A DNA stretch of 64,000 nt from contig JACCGJ010001712.1 of assembly GCA_013407085.1 (NCBI GenBank), forward strand, positions 1 to 64,000, in the 5' to 3' direction. This document shows, piece after piece, positions 53,758-63,479 of this stretch. Under the pieces are notes generated by a model. It searched no databases, had not been told where the DNA came from, and saw nothing but the letters and a program-made list of their open reading frames with translations. The position numbers and the translations under genes are program-made. Position 1 is the first letter of the stretch; each line of letters opens with the position of its first letter. Source of the DNA: Atriophallophorus winterbourni. Its lineage: Eukaryota > Platyhelminthes > Trematoda > Plagiorchiida > Microphallidae.

Positions 53758-54410
53758 CTGCTTCTCTATATCAACATTACTTCCGAACAACTTATTTCGG
53801 AGAGCATCGGTGCGTATACGATTGTAACAGCTAACTCCTAGAATGTTGCGGAGACACCGGTTGTCAAATACTTGGAGACGCCGAATGTGTTCTTTACGTA
53901 AGGTCCAGGTTTCGCACCCATACAGTAACACAGCCCGAGCTGTCGCTTTACAGACACTACCCTTTAGTAAAAAAGACTTTCCTTTCTGACGCCAGAAGTG
54001 AGCTAGGTTGCGGGATGCTATGGTCGCTTTAGAAATGCGTGCCGAGACCTTGTCATCTAACGATGTACAGGCGATACTGAACAAGCTATCTAGTATTGTG
54101 CCCGCATTTGGGTGTTAACTGAGCTTGCATAATGGGTATGACAAGCAAATCAGACATGGGTGTTAAACTTCGAGGCCGTTTTGCTTCGCGAGAATTAACG
54201 CTGATGATGTGATCTAGTTTGGTTGTTTCGAAACGTCGTCCACCCACTATGCAATCTCGGCAAACGTAACAACGAACATCCAATCCCTGAGCTAAACGTA
54301 TTTTCGTCCATGCGGGTATTGGAACGCCCAGAAAATCATTGGATTTTGTTTCTGGTCCCGTGAAAGTTGTTACGAAATTGCGGGGATGTGAGCATTGGTC
54401 CAAGATGCCC
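53757..54410 (-). mobile_element. RTE-like C-terminal and upstream fragments
   Basis: Minus strand 54084-53757: 'DDKVSARISKATIASRNLAHFW', 'CKATARAVLLYGCETWTLRKEH', 'LQVFDNRCLRNILGV'. This parallels 56.5-56.2 kb. The part at 54403-54086 ('GGRRFETTKLDHI') probably belongs to the same element but I cannot place it. Confidence 0.65.
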
Positions 54411-54424
54411 TTGACTCGAAATCA

Positions 54425-54675
54425 CTTTGAGAGGGGTTCTTTGTAAGAACCCTATTCAACTATGCCCTAGTTTACAACTATACCATTGCTCCAAGGCTCG
54501 GTGAACCTGATCTTACTGTCTCCACCTGATGACGGCAAGCAACCAGAAACCCGTAGTGTTTTGTTTAAGGGATTGGGATATTGGTCATTTATAAGCACCT
54601 TGAGTGCTTGACCAAGAATCACTCTGTATTCATTCTGTATTTAAACATCGTGGTTCTTATTAAGAACCCTATTCA
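54425..54675 (-). repeat. Isolated unit of the 235-bp tandem family
   Basis: Same sequence family as 62330-63475 but in the opposite orientation. It has GGTTCTTTGTAAGAACC (about 54440) and GGTTCTTATTAAGAACC (about 54652) where the array has GGTTCGTACAACGAACC, and a hammerhead-like core on the plus strand (54521-54559). Confidence 0.7.
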
Positions 54676-54699
54676 ACAGTAGCATTCTAGTATACGTCT

Positions 54700-54895
54700 G
54701 GTCACATGTTTTCGTTGTTGTTTCTGTGAGCTTGGCCGCAATCGATACCAACAAAGTAGTCGTGCGTCCTCGCATCCCATTGTTGAGGTTTGATTGAGTG
54801 CCATGACCAAGAGATGAAGTTGTTGTTGTTGTTGTTGTTGGACTCCTTCGGTCGATGTCGACAATGGATCTACCGGGTGTCCAGTCCATGACAAG
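54700..54895 (-). mobile_element. Retrotransposon 3' tail with (AAC)n
   Basis: Minus strand: 'acatcgaccgaaggagtcc' followed by seven AAC repeats (54821-54841). The same 'cgaccgaaggaggccaacaa' ending occurs at 60.13 kb on the plus strand. Confidence 0.55.
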
Positions 54896-55080
54896 CTGCG
54901 CTGAGATAAATCACCTCACCGTAACGCTAGGCTCAGTGGGTTGGGATCAAAAGCTACTTATTCTACAGAAACAAATTAACGTGCATAGACTTCGCTGGTT
55001 AAATCACGTATTGCGAATGGGAAATCATCGTTTTCCCCCCCAACGCGGTTTTGTTCGCCACTCCTAACTCGGAATGGCGT
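54895..55080 (+). mobile_element. RTE-like C-terminal fragments
   Basis: 'HLTVTLGSVGW' resembles 'KLTVALGSVGL' at 39.13 kb, and 'INVHRLRWLNHVLRMGNHRFP' resembles the RTE-2 'INLHRLRWLGQVLRM'. The two pieces are in reversed order compared with the element, so this is a rearranged relic. Confidence 0.55.
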
Positions 55081-55149
55081 CGTTGTCAGAGTGGTCAGAC
55101 TCTGACTTGTCTCCAGCAGTGGAAAGCGTTGACTGTTAAACTAGCTACG

Positions 55150-55657
55150 GTTAGTACTTACTTTTACTTTTACTTTTGTGCGACTATCTCCTCCTGGACG
55201 ATGAGTCGGCTTCAATGAAGATTCTTGGGAATTTGGGTACAAAGCAGCGTCCACAGCACCACTCGGAGTTTGTTCGAGTCAGGTTCTCTAGCCTTTGCAC
55301 GACCAAGTGCGACCTGCAAGGCAGCAGCGAGTTGCCAGAAAGAAGTGGTGTGCACCAACTAACCGTCTGCCAGACTCTGTTTCAGATTTGTATCAGGGTT
55401 TTCTCCCGAAGCCGTTCCCGCGATCGGGTATCCCGCAAGGCAGCGGAGGTTTAAAATCAGGGTTTTCCTTCCCTTAGATGAAATACCCTCCCAGGCTAAC
55501 GAGCTACATCTGCCCGAAGCAAACTGGTTTTCAGGCGCCAGTCACTCGCCCTCGCCCCTTCTCCTGTTCGTAGAAGCAGTTCGGCCGGGCTCGGGGAACC
55601 ACTCTTGCAGGTCAGAAGCTGAACTTGGTTGTCAGAGACTATTTGTGACGCATGCCA
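55150..55657 (+). repeat. Short repeat B, near full length
   Basis: Starts with CTTTTA/TTAC runs, then 'gtgcgactatctcctcctgg', ends 'ggttgtcagagactatttg'. The 92-codon frame 55176-55454 begins M-C-D-Y-L-L. The stem-forming end is replaced by the ATT microsatellite. Confidence 0.85.

Positions 55658-55735
<78 letters not shown>
55658..55735. repeat. (ATT)n microsatellite, about 26 units
   Basis: An uninterrupted TTA/ATT run lying between the 3' end of short repeat B (plus) and the 3' end of the RTE (minus, where it reads ATA/AAT). RTE elements often end in such short repeats. The runs of Y or N in open frames across it are artefacts. Confidence 0.95.
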
Positions 55736-55885
55736 CACACAAGTCTTTACAGACGATGTGCCAACAAGTATGCCATGAAGAAGGTACATGATGAAAGAAA
55801 AAAAGGGGGATTTTTTTGTCTGTCTGTTTACACATGCCGTTTTTGATCTTTTTTGTCTTTTTTTGGAAAAAGAGAGGGGGGAGGG

Positions 55886-56572
55886 TCATTGATAAACGGG
55901 AACACAAGCACGGCAGGATTCTCGCCACTGGTTCCTTTCTTTTGCCATCACACTGAGTGTTATCAGCCACATATCTTCACGGTCCTTCGGACCCCACCCG
56001 GGTAAGCGCGATGTTCCCACGATGGCTAGTGGGGCTGTTATACACTTGAGGGTCTTCCGCCAGGTATTCCTTTGTCCGCCACGGCGACGTTTCCAATCAG
56101 GTCCAGCGAGAGCAAAAAGATCTAGGCGAGGAAGGCGTGGCTCATCCATACGGAGAACGTGCCCCAGCCATCTCAGCTGGCACATGGATATATGATCGGA
56201 GAGTGGCACAGAGCGATCGCCGAGGACTGCCCTCCTGAAGTCATCATTTTTGACTTTCTGTTGCCAGCTTAAACGAGCTATACTCCGCAGGCAGCGATGA
56301 TCAAACGTCGATAATCGTTGACTGTCGGCTTGTCGCAGCGTCCATGTCTCGCAGCCATACAGTAAAACTGCTCGTACGGTGGCCTGGTACTCTGCCTTCA
56401 AGCGTAATCTAAGATCGCGTCGGCGCCACAGATGCCGTAGCCCAGCGAAAGCATGGCGTGCTCTTGCAATCCGTGCTGTAATTTCAGCTTCGATAACGCC
56501 CCCAGTGGTGATGCAGCTCCCTGGGTAGGTGAATCTGTCAGTCACCTTTAGTTCATGGTCTTCGATCGTCAA
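55886..56572 (-). pseudogene. RTE-1 C-terminal domain
   Basis: 228 codons open. 'VTDRFTYPGSCITTGGVI', 'RARHAFAGLRHLWRRRDLRL', 'YQATVRAVLLYGCETWTLRQ', 'LSTFDHRCLRSIARLSW', 'QLRWLGHVLRMDEPRLP', 'RGGQRNTWRKTLK', 'LPGWGPKDREDMWL' and 'RNQWRESCRACVPVYQ', then the stop. This is the complete post-RT region of the element and is used here to recognise fragments elsewhere. Confidence 0.85.
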
Positions 56573-57628
56573 ATCAAGTGTTGGGTCTGTCTAATCATGT
56601 AGGAACACTTTGCATTTTGACGGAGAGAAATGTAATCCATACAGTGACAACTGATCAACGAGTAGATCCAAAGCGCTTTGTATGGCGCAAGCATCCTCTC
56701 CGAGGAGAGCAATGTCGTCAGCATAGTCCAGATCCATAACTCGTCGACCGGGGAGCAGGTCGATCCCACAATTCGGTAGCTGGGCTGTTGCTGCCTGCCT
56801 GACATCGTCAATCGCAAAGTTAAATAGGAATGGGGAGATCGGACATCCTTGACGAACCCCGCTGGAAATGGTAAACTGATTGGATAAATCACCATAGGCT
56901 TTGACTCTGCCGGTGGTGTGGCAGTACAGCTTCTTGAGCAGGATTACGTACTTCGGTGGGACACCATGGCGAATGAGACAGTCCCAGAGAGCGGTTCTGT
57001 CGATGGAATCAAAGGCTGCTCGTATGTTAAGAAAGACGATAATTGTTGGACGTGCGTACTGCTAACGTTGTTCCAAAATTTGGCGGAGCGTGAACATTTG
57101 GTCCACACACCCGCGTCCTCCTCTGAAACCAGCCTGTTTTCCTCGATACTCTGCTTCTCGGTAGCTGTTGAGCCTGGTCAGGATGATTGATGCGAACAGT
57201 TTAGAAACCACCGGTATGAGACTGATACCCCTGTGATTACCGCACTCTCTCCTCGACACTTTCTTGATTACTGGGACGATGGCTGACGGTCCCCACACGC
57301 TAGGTATGATTTCCTCGTTCCAGATCTTTCCAAAGAGCACTGACAGCTCACTGCACAAAACGTCGACATCTTCAACGAATAGTTCGGCTGGTAGCTCGTC
57401 TAAACCAGGGTCCTTGCGTCGTCTAAGCTTCATTATGTGTGAGCGAATTTCTGCCTCTGTAGGTTGTCCTTGTGGGGCCGGCCACTGAGTGGTGGAGCCA
57501 CTTGGCTGAACAACAGAGAGTGGTCGCGGTTGATTGAATTGGCCAGCGAAATGTTCGCTCCAGCGGTCCATTCGCCTCTCTCTGTTGCTAACCAACAACC
57601 CATATGCTTCCGTGATGAGTTCGCTCAC
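56569..57628 (-). pseudogene. RTE-1 reverse transcriptase
   Basis: Frame 57628-57062: 'RERRMDRWSEHFAGQFN', 'EAEIRSHIMKLRRRKDPG', 'CGNHRGISLIPVVSKLFASII', 'KQAGFRGGRGCVDQMFTLRQILEQR'. The next part, in other frames, gives 'AAFDSIDRTALWDCL' (first Asp), 'SSGVRQGCPISPFLFNFAIDDV' and 'LDYADDIALLGEDA' (YADD, 56725-56714), then 'LHFSPSKCKVF'. The palm is complete and the catalytic residues are intact; one stop follows near 56594. Confidence 0.85.
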
Positions 57629-58062
57629 GCTCGGGGTCCCGTGGAGCGTATAAGCTGGAACAATTTGCTTGGGCTGCTTCCATCTCGCTTGTCCGCTCTT
57701 CCCACCATGATTCTCGGTCCGTTTTGAGACTGGTGGCGAATTTGCCAGCGCTGTTCATCATATTTTTCCCCCGGAGGTAAGGAACGCTGTTGGTCAATTA
57801 ATTTGGCCGTAGCAGCAGATATCCAGTTGAAACCTGTTCGCTTGGATGTTCCACAGCTTTCCTGGCCAGCGTGATACATTGCGCTTTGGATTTGAACCCA
57901 ATGCTCCTCAATATTAACGGGATGGGGTCCGAGTGCATTAGATAGGGCCGTTATATAGTTCTCTGCCACTGATCTATCTGATAGTTTATGCGTATCGAGC
58001 CTCGTGATATTTTTCTTACGCGATCCGCTGAAACGCATAGTTAAGTTGTAGCTTACTTGCAT
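57625..58062 (-). pseudogene. RTE-1 EN-RT linker
   Basis: 145 codons open, 'TRLDTHKLSDRSVAENYIT', 'KRTGFNWISAATAKLIDQQRS' and 'KLFQLIRSTGPR', typical of the segment between EN and RT in RTE elements. The next frame (57797-57588) overlaps and has no motif of its own. Confidence 0.7.
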
Positions 58063-58122
58063 ATGTTTTCCGAGCTTGTTGAGTTTGCATCGGACGTTTC
58101 GTTGCCAGACTAGGCAACATCT

Positions 58123-59122
58123 TCAGCGATTGTTGGCACAGACTAACGCGTGGTCTGATGATAGGCAGGTCGACCAATAAGATCTGCAGTCTTGCACACA
58201 GGAACGCCATCGATAACTGATCGCAATGTGATCAATTTGTGTCCAGAGTCCTGTCGAGGGGGATCTCCATGTTGCTGACCGTTGTTTGGAATGTCGGAAG
58301 TTGACGCTGCTGAGAAATAGGCGGTGCTCAGCACAACAGGCGTTCACCGTTGTCCGATCTGACGCAATCGAGACCATATGGACCACCGAGGTGTCGTTCA
58401 CTTTGTGAGAGGCGGCCAACTCGGGCATTAAGATCGCCAGCCAGGATGACAATATCCGACTTTCGTGCTTTACGCAGTAATTCGTCTAGACTTCGGTAGA
58501 ATTCGTCTTTCGCTAAATCAGCACTGCAGTCAGTGGGGGCGTAGGCTGCGATGACGAAAAGTGCACGAGTGTTCTGCCGGTGTTGACTGATTTTGCATGA
58601 GCCACGAAGTCGGACGGCGCACAAACGGCTATTGACAGGTAACCAGTCAATCAAGGCTGCCTCGGCGCGTGAGCTCAGGGGAATACCAACTCCTGCAAAT
58701 CCCACTGCCTGGGCCTCTTCATCACCAGATACACGCAAACGGAACTTGACGCCGGTATTATTCGGTGAACATAGGTTTATCACATTACTAGAGTCGTGTA
58801 AGCGCGTTTCTGGTAAGCAGCAGATGTCTACTCTCATCGTTTCTAGTGTACGAGCTAATCCAGCCTGTTGTCCTGCTTGTCTCAAGGTCCTGACGTTGAA
58901 TGCAGCTAGCTTGAAGGGCATACGGGGTTTCAAGAATTGAACACTCTGGCTTGGCTGTTCTGTGTTTGGCGAGCTTGAAGGAGCATCTTGACGAGATTCA
59001 TTGCTTGTGTTTAATGAGGGTCGTGGGATATAAGGATCGGCGTGTGATGTAATGTAGCGAAGGTAATTTTGACAGCAAGTTGTGGTTGAAGTAGATTCCA
59101 TGGTTCTTGTTGTAGGCGACAT
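58123..59122 (-). pseudogene. RTE-1 endonuclease
   Basis: ATG 59122 opens 264 codons to 58328: a leader of about 65 residues, 'KLAAFNVRTLRQAGQQAGLA', 'VDICCLPETRLHD' (catalytic Glu), 'VGFAGVGIPLSS', 'VIAAYAPTDC' and 'DIVILAGDLNARVG' (Asp/Asn). After a frame change near 58335, the part 58330-58123 gives 'GLWTQIDHIAISYRWR' and 'LSSDHALVCA' (catalytic Asp/His). All EN residues are encoded, in two frames. Confidence 0.82.
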
Positions 59123-59189
59123 ACTACCCGGTTGCCAAGGCCGAAATGGGGGGTTAGCTTAGGGGACCCCACCCAGAGCCTTTGACTCA

Positions 59190-59345
59190 AAAGTCTTCCC
59201 GCAAGGCAGCGGGAATTTTTCCTCAGGGTTCACTCCCGAAGCCAATCGGGTATGTCGCAATGCAGCGGAGGTTTGTAATCAGGGTTTTCCTTCCTTTAGA
59301 TGGATTGCCTCCCAGGCTAACGAGCTCCATCTGCTCGGAGCCATC
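59190..59345 (+). repeat. Short repeat B fragment
   Basis: 'cccgaagccaatcgggtatg' to 'gagctccatctgctcgg' matches 55405-55515. Confidence 0.7.
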
Positions 59346-59645
59346 TTGTTGTAGACATTTCCTTGCAGTGTTTGATTCATCTTGTCGGTTATCAAGTGAA
59401 GTGGTGAACAAAGCTTGTTATGATACATGACAGAGAAAGCCGCAAGGAAGCTGCCATGCTGAAGTCGCTCTACTCGTTTCAATGCATGTTTGATTCGAGG
59501 TGTAGGCACCTCATCCCAATGAGTCTGTGTCTAATCTTCTCTTGGTTTAGCTCCCACGAATCCCCATCTTTTAGAATTTTACTTTTTCATGGTTGTATGG
59601 TAACCAAGCACTCGGTACATGATACTGGTGTAATGTCATCGTCAT
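59345..59645 (+). mobile_element. RTE-2 3' UTR fragment
   Basis: The reverse of the block at 52535-52865 and 60552-60870 ('aggtgtaggcacctc', 'ggtgtaatgtcatcgtcatg'). Confidence 0.65.
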
Positions 59646-59905
59646 GTTGACTTGTTCGAATAAGTTTTTGTCCTCACTACTTTTCCAACTTGTTTTTATC
59701 CTGCTTTCAGGTGAACCTCAATCGAAACGGACCCATGTTCTTTTTCTCCCCCCCCAAAAAAAATTTCTATGTCTATATGATGTGGTTTTACTATGTGAAT
59801 GATACTTGAACCCGTGATCAATGTCGAACTTGTTGTCAAATAAAATTTTTCTTTCATTTTGTTCTGATTGTTCGTGGTTTATTGCCATGATACACATGGA
59901 GGCAT
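59645..59905. other. Spacer
   Basis: C7A9-type homopolymer run at about 59749-59763. No gene recognised. Confidence 0.4.
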
Positions 59906-60160
59906 TGTGTAACGCGTCGTCTGCAAGCTGGGGAGGAGCAGATACAGCTCTTGGCTGCTGCACGCAGATCACGCCGCCGGCGTGTAACTGATGCAATACC
60001 ACCGAGTTCTGACATTCGTTGTCAGCGCTGCGGGATAGATTGTTCCTCCCGAATCGGACTGTTTAGTCATTCAAAAAGCTGTAGAACATGAACATTCATT
60101 CGATTCTGATGTACTTCGATCGTCGACAACGACCGAAGGAGGCCAACAACAACAACATGG
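59906..60160 (+). mobile_element. Retrotransposon-like C-terminal zinc finger and (CAA)n tail
   Basis: Open to the stop at 60088-60090: 'TRRLQAGEEQIQLLAAARRS', then 'DIRCQRCGIDCSSRIGLFSH' and 'SKSCRT', a C2H2-like finger at the very C-terminus. I have seen this ending in endonuclease-RT retrotransposons of several animals (from memory). The end 'cgaccgaaggaggccaacaa' with CAA repeats is shared with 54.82 kb (reverse). Confidence 0.5.
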
Positions 60161-60550
60161 TCGCCTCCTGCCATTGATTCGTGAGAAAATCATAACGAAA
60201 CAGGTGCCAATATGGCTGAAGATTCCGTTTTTTATCATCATCTTCACGACAGATCATTTGTGCACATGACCTAGGCGGCGCTGTCGTAGTAGGGTGAACC
60301 AGCTTTAGAAAGCACCTTGGCATTTGTCCCCACAATACAGTAGAACATTTAATATGCCAGCACTGTATGTCATCATCTTTGTCCTCGTTATGAATTTGTC
60401 GTTGCTGCAGACACAAGAGTTTAAACGGGTAAAATGACGGCTGTTCTGCCAACCCGCTTATTAATCTCCGTGTCTAGCTAGCTTTCAGTGTTTATGCATT
60501 GTGAGTGTGTTCATAGGAGCCTTTACACGACGTATATTTCGGTTACGGTA
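60160..60550. other. Spacer, nothing recognised
   Basis: The 118-codon minus-strand frame 60452-60096 has no domain and overlaps the zinc-finger tail. Confidence 0.4.
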
Positions 60551-61200
60551 CCTCATCATCATCACAGACAGCATTACAACGGTAGCGCGTACCGAATGCT
60601 TAACTGCCACACAACCATGAAAAAGTAAAATCCTAAAAGATGGTGAAGGGTGGGACTTAACTAGCTACGGATTTTATAGAAGAGTAAGCACAAACAAACG
60701 GGGTAGAGGTGCCTACACCTCGATTGGAACAGGCATTCAAACAAGTTTCGTGAACGAGTAGAGCGACATCAGCATGGCAGCTTTCTTGCGGCTTTTACTG
60801 TCATGCATCATAACAAGCTTTTCTCGTCACTCCGCTTGACAACATACAAGGTTAAACAAACACTCCAAGAAGATGCAAGATCGCCATTGAACACGGTTTC
60901 TGGACATATCCTGAAGCGTAACTAGCCATTGCGATATCTGATCGCGGGGACACCAGCCTGGATAACGCGCTGCGCCGACTTTGGAAAAATACTATTGAGG
61001 GTTTTTGACTGCTTATGCCATGTGACTTTTTGGCCACCCCGAGATTTACGCCAATCTGGATGTGGTGTCGCAAAAATAATCTGTTTCGGAAGTCGGTGGT
61101 CCGCATCCATAAAACGTGACCCAACCAGCGTCACCTATGCAGGTTGATTTGCTTCTCTATATCAACATTACTACCGAACTACTCCTTTCGGAGAGCATCG
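60550..61200 (-). mobile_element. RTE-2 C-terminus and 3' UTR, second copy
   Basis: Minus strand: 'HRLPKQIIFATPHPDWRKSR', 'GGQKVTWHKQSKTLNSIF', then non-coding to 60550. It aligns with 52535-53146 over its length. Confidence 0.75.
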
Positions 61201-61299
61201 GTGTGCATACTCGAACGTAGTTCATTGGTGTGCTGCTTTGAGCTGGCATAATGAATCATGGCGCGATACGTCTTCTGAACTTTCGGAAAGTTTCACGGA

Positions 61300-61440
61300 T
61301 TACAGCGTCGGACTCACTGAGGGCACTTAATTTTGTATTTGATAGCGACAAACAACCAGAAACCCATTGTCGAGTGTCCGTTCTGGCGATGTCAGCAACA
61401 CACTGCATTTCTCTTAAGCGTTTCGCGCGCTTCATCTAAG
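61300..61440 (-). repeat. Partial unit of the 235-bp tandem family
   Basis: Same orientation as 54425-54675: 'gcgacaaacaaccagaaacc' and 'tcagcaacacactgcatt' match the unit core in order. Confidence 0.5.
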
Positions 61441-61679
61441 ATCACGCTGTGACTCTGCGGGAAATTCGTAGTTTTTTGTGCGAAACTTATTAAACAGTGA
61501 ATTCAACGGATATCTTAGTCTGCAACATGTCTGTTGTTTCAAGAGTCAATGATTTTATCGTATATTCTCCCGCACGCTTTCTTGTATATGTCCTTCATTG
61601 GTGGTCTTCCGCTGAAGCTGGTGGATGAGGAATGTGACAGAGCCACAAGACTCACTTCTAAAGTAATTAGTCGATCGTT

Positions 61680-62218
61680 TCAAAGGTTGTCAGCCGGGGG
61701 TGGCAGTGGGGATAAGCTTCCACTGTTTATAAAATGCTCCCATATGGCGCGCGTCCCAAATAGCCTCTGACAACCAAGTCCAGCTTCTCGCCTGCAAATG
61801 TGGCTCCCCGAGCCCGGAGGAACTGCTTCTTCCGACACGAGAAGTGACGAGGGCGAGTGACTGGCGCCTGAAAACCAGTTTGCTTCGGGCAGATGTAGCT
61901 CGTTAGCCCGGGAGGGAATTTCATCTAAGGGAAGGAAAACCCTGATTTTAAACCTCCACGGCCTTGCCGGATACCCGATCGCGGGAACGGCTTCTGGAGA
62001 AAAACCTGGAACGGAGTCTGACAGACGGTTAGTTGGTGCACATCACCTCTTACTGGCAACTCCCTGCTGCCTTGCAGGTCGTACTTGGTTGTGCAAAGGC
62101 TAGAGAAGCTGACTCGAACAAACGCCGAGTGGTACTGGGGACGAGGCTTTGTACCCAAATTCCCAAGAGTCTTCATTGAAGCCGACTCATCCTCCAGGAT
62201 GAGATAGTCGCACACAAG
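61680..62218 (-). repeat. Short repeat B, full-length copy
   Basis: From 'gtgcgactatctcatcctgg' (62215, minus) to the stem GGTTGTCAG...CTGACAACC (second arm at about 61687). It contains a 96-codon frame 62215-61925 starting M-C-D-Y-L-I. Confidence 0.85.
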
Positions 62219-62329
62219 TTACAACTTCTCGGTGATAACGCATTTTTGCTTTAAATATAACCGATATTAGAATATAAGTTCCTTAGGATTTCAATAGGCT
62301 GTTTAGTGGTAAGACTAATCAGAGTCTAT

Positions 62330-63475
62330 TACGCTTGATCTGATGAAGTTTCTGTACCACAGACAACGCTGCCGCTTGCTGGCTGTTTCCGTCATCAGGT
62401 GGAAATGGTAAGATTAGGTTCAGTAAGCTTTGAATCAGTGGATAAGTGGTAAACAAAGTTTTTCTTGAATGCCACTGTTACATAGGGTTCGTATAACGAA
62501 CCACGATGTTCGAACACAGAATCACAAAGTTATTCGTGGTCAAGCACTAAAGGCGCTTATGTTACTAAAGTAAAGTGTTGCTCACATCCCCCGCACTTAC
62601 ACCACTAGCGGTTTCTGGCTTTTTGCGTCCACCTGTTGGAGACGCTTATTTAAGATTCAGTAAGCCTTCAAAAGTGGATAAGTGGTAATCAAAGTTATAC
62701 TTGAATGACACTGTTACATAGGGTCGTACGACGAACCACGATATTAAAATACAGATTCATAAAGTATTAGTCTAGCACTCAGGTCGCTTATGTATGACCA
62801 CAGTAATGTGTTGCTCACATATCCCCAACTCACACCATTACCGGTTTCTGGCTGTTTGCCGTCATTAGGTGGAGACCCTAAGATTAGGAAAAATTAAGCC
62901 TTGAAACAAAGTTATACTTAAATGCCACTGGTACATAGTGTTCGTACAACGAACCACGATGTTCAAGCACAGAATCACAAAGTGATTCGTGGTCAAGCAC
63001 TCGAGGCAATTATGGATGACCAAAGTAATGCGTTGCTCACATCCCCCACACTTACACACCACAACCAGTTTCTCCCTGTTATCCGTCATCAGGTGTAGAC
63101 AATAAGATTAGGTTCAGTGAGCCTTGAAACAGCGGATAAGTGTTAAACAGAGCTATTCTTTAATGCCACTGTTACATAGTGTTCGTACAACGAACCACGA
63201 TGTTAAAACAGAATCGAAAAGTGATTCTTTGTCAAGCACTCGAGGCACTTATGGATGACGAAAGTAATGTGTTGCTCACTTCCACAGCACTTATACACCA
63301 CTACTGTTTTCTGGCTGTTTGCCGTCATCAGGTGTAGACTGTAAGATTAGGTTCAGTGAGGCTCTCAACAGTAGATAAGTTGTAAACAATGTTACATTTA
63401 AATTCCTCTGTTACACTGGGTTCGTAAAACGAACCACGATGTTCCAATACAAGAATCACAAACTGTTTCGTTTAC
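62330..63475 (-). repeat. Tandem array of about 235-bp units
   Basis: Five units, with corresponding TCATCAG-type sites at 62392, about 62625 (changed), 62862 (TCATTAG), 63086 and 63325. Each unit also has 'gattaggttcagt', a GGTTCGT-N3-ACGAACC palindrome and 'gttgctcacatcccc'. Units differ by many substitutions. The minus strand carries the hammerhead-like core. Confidence 0.9.
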
Positions 63476-63479
63476 GGTT

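Larger units (their letters stand above)
55736..59165 (-). mobile_element. Near-complete RTE-clade retrotransposon (RTE-1), frameshifted
   Basis: On the minus strand: EN from ATG 59122, linker, RT with YADD, and C-terminal domain to 55886, then a T/A-rich 3' UTR with the (AAT)n tail. There is no ORF1, as usual for RTE. At least four frame changes occur. Motifs are those of RTE elements known in schistosomes and other animals. Confidence 0.85.

Noticed and set aside
55652..55970. Open frames with long Tyr or Asn runs
   Set aside because: They are translations of the ATT microsatellite.
62408..63360. Telomere-like TTAGG in the tandem units
   Set aside because: Only one 'attaggttcag' per 235-bp unit; there are no tandem TTAGGG repeats.
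62330..63475. CRISPR array
   Set aside because: The units are about 235 bp, diverged throughout, without short identical repeats and unique spacers, in a eukaryotic context.
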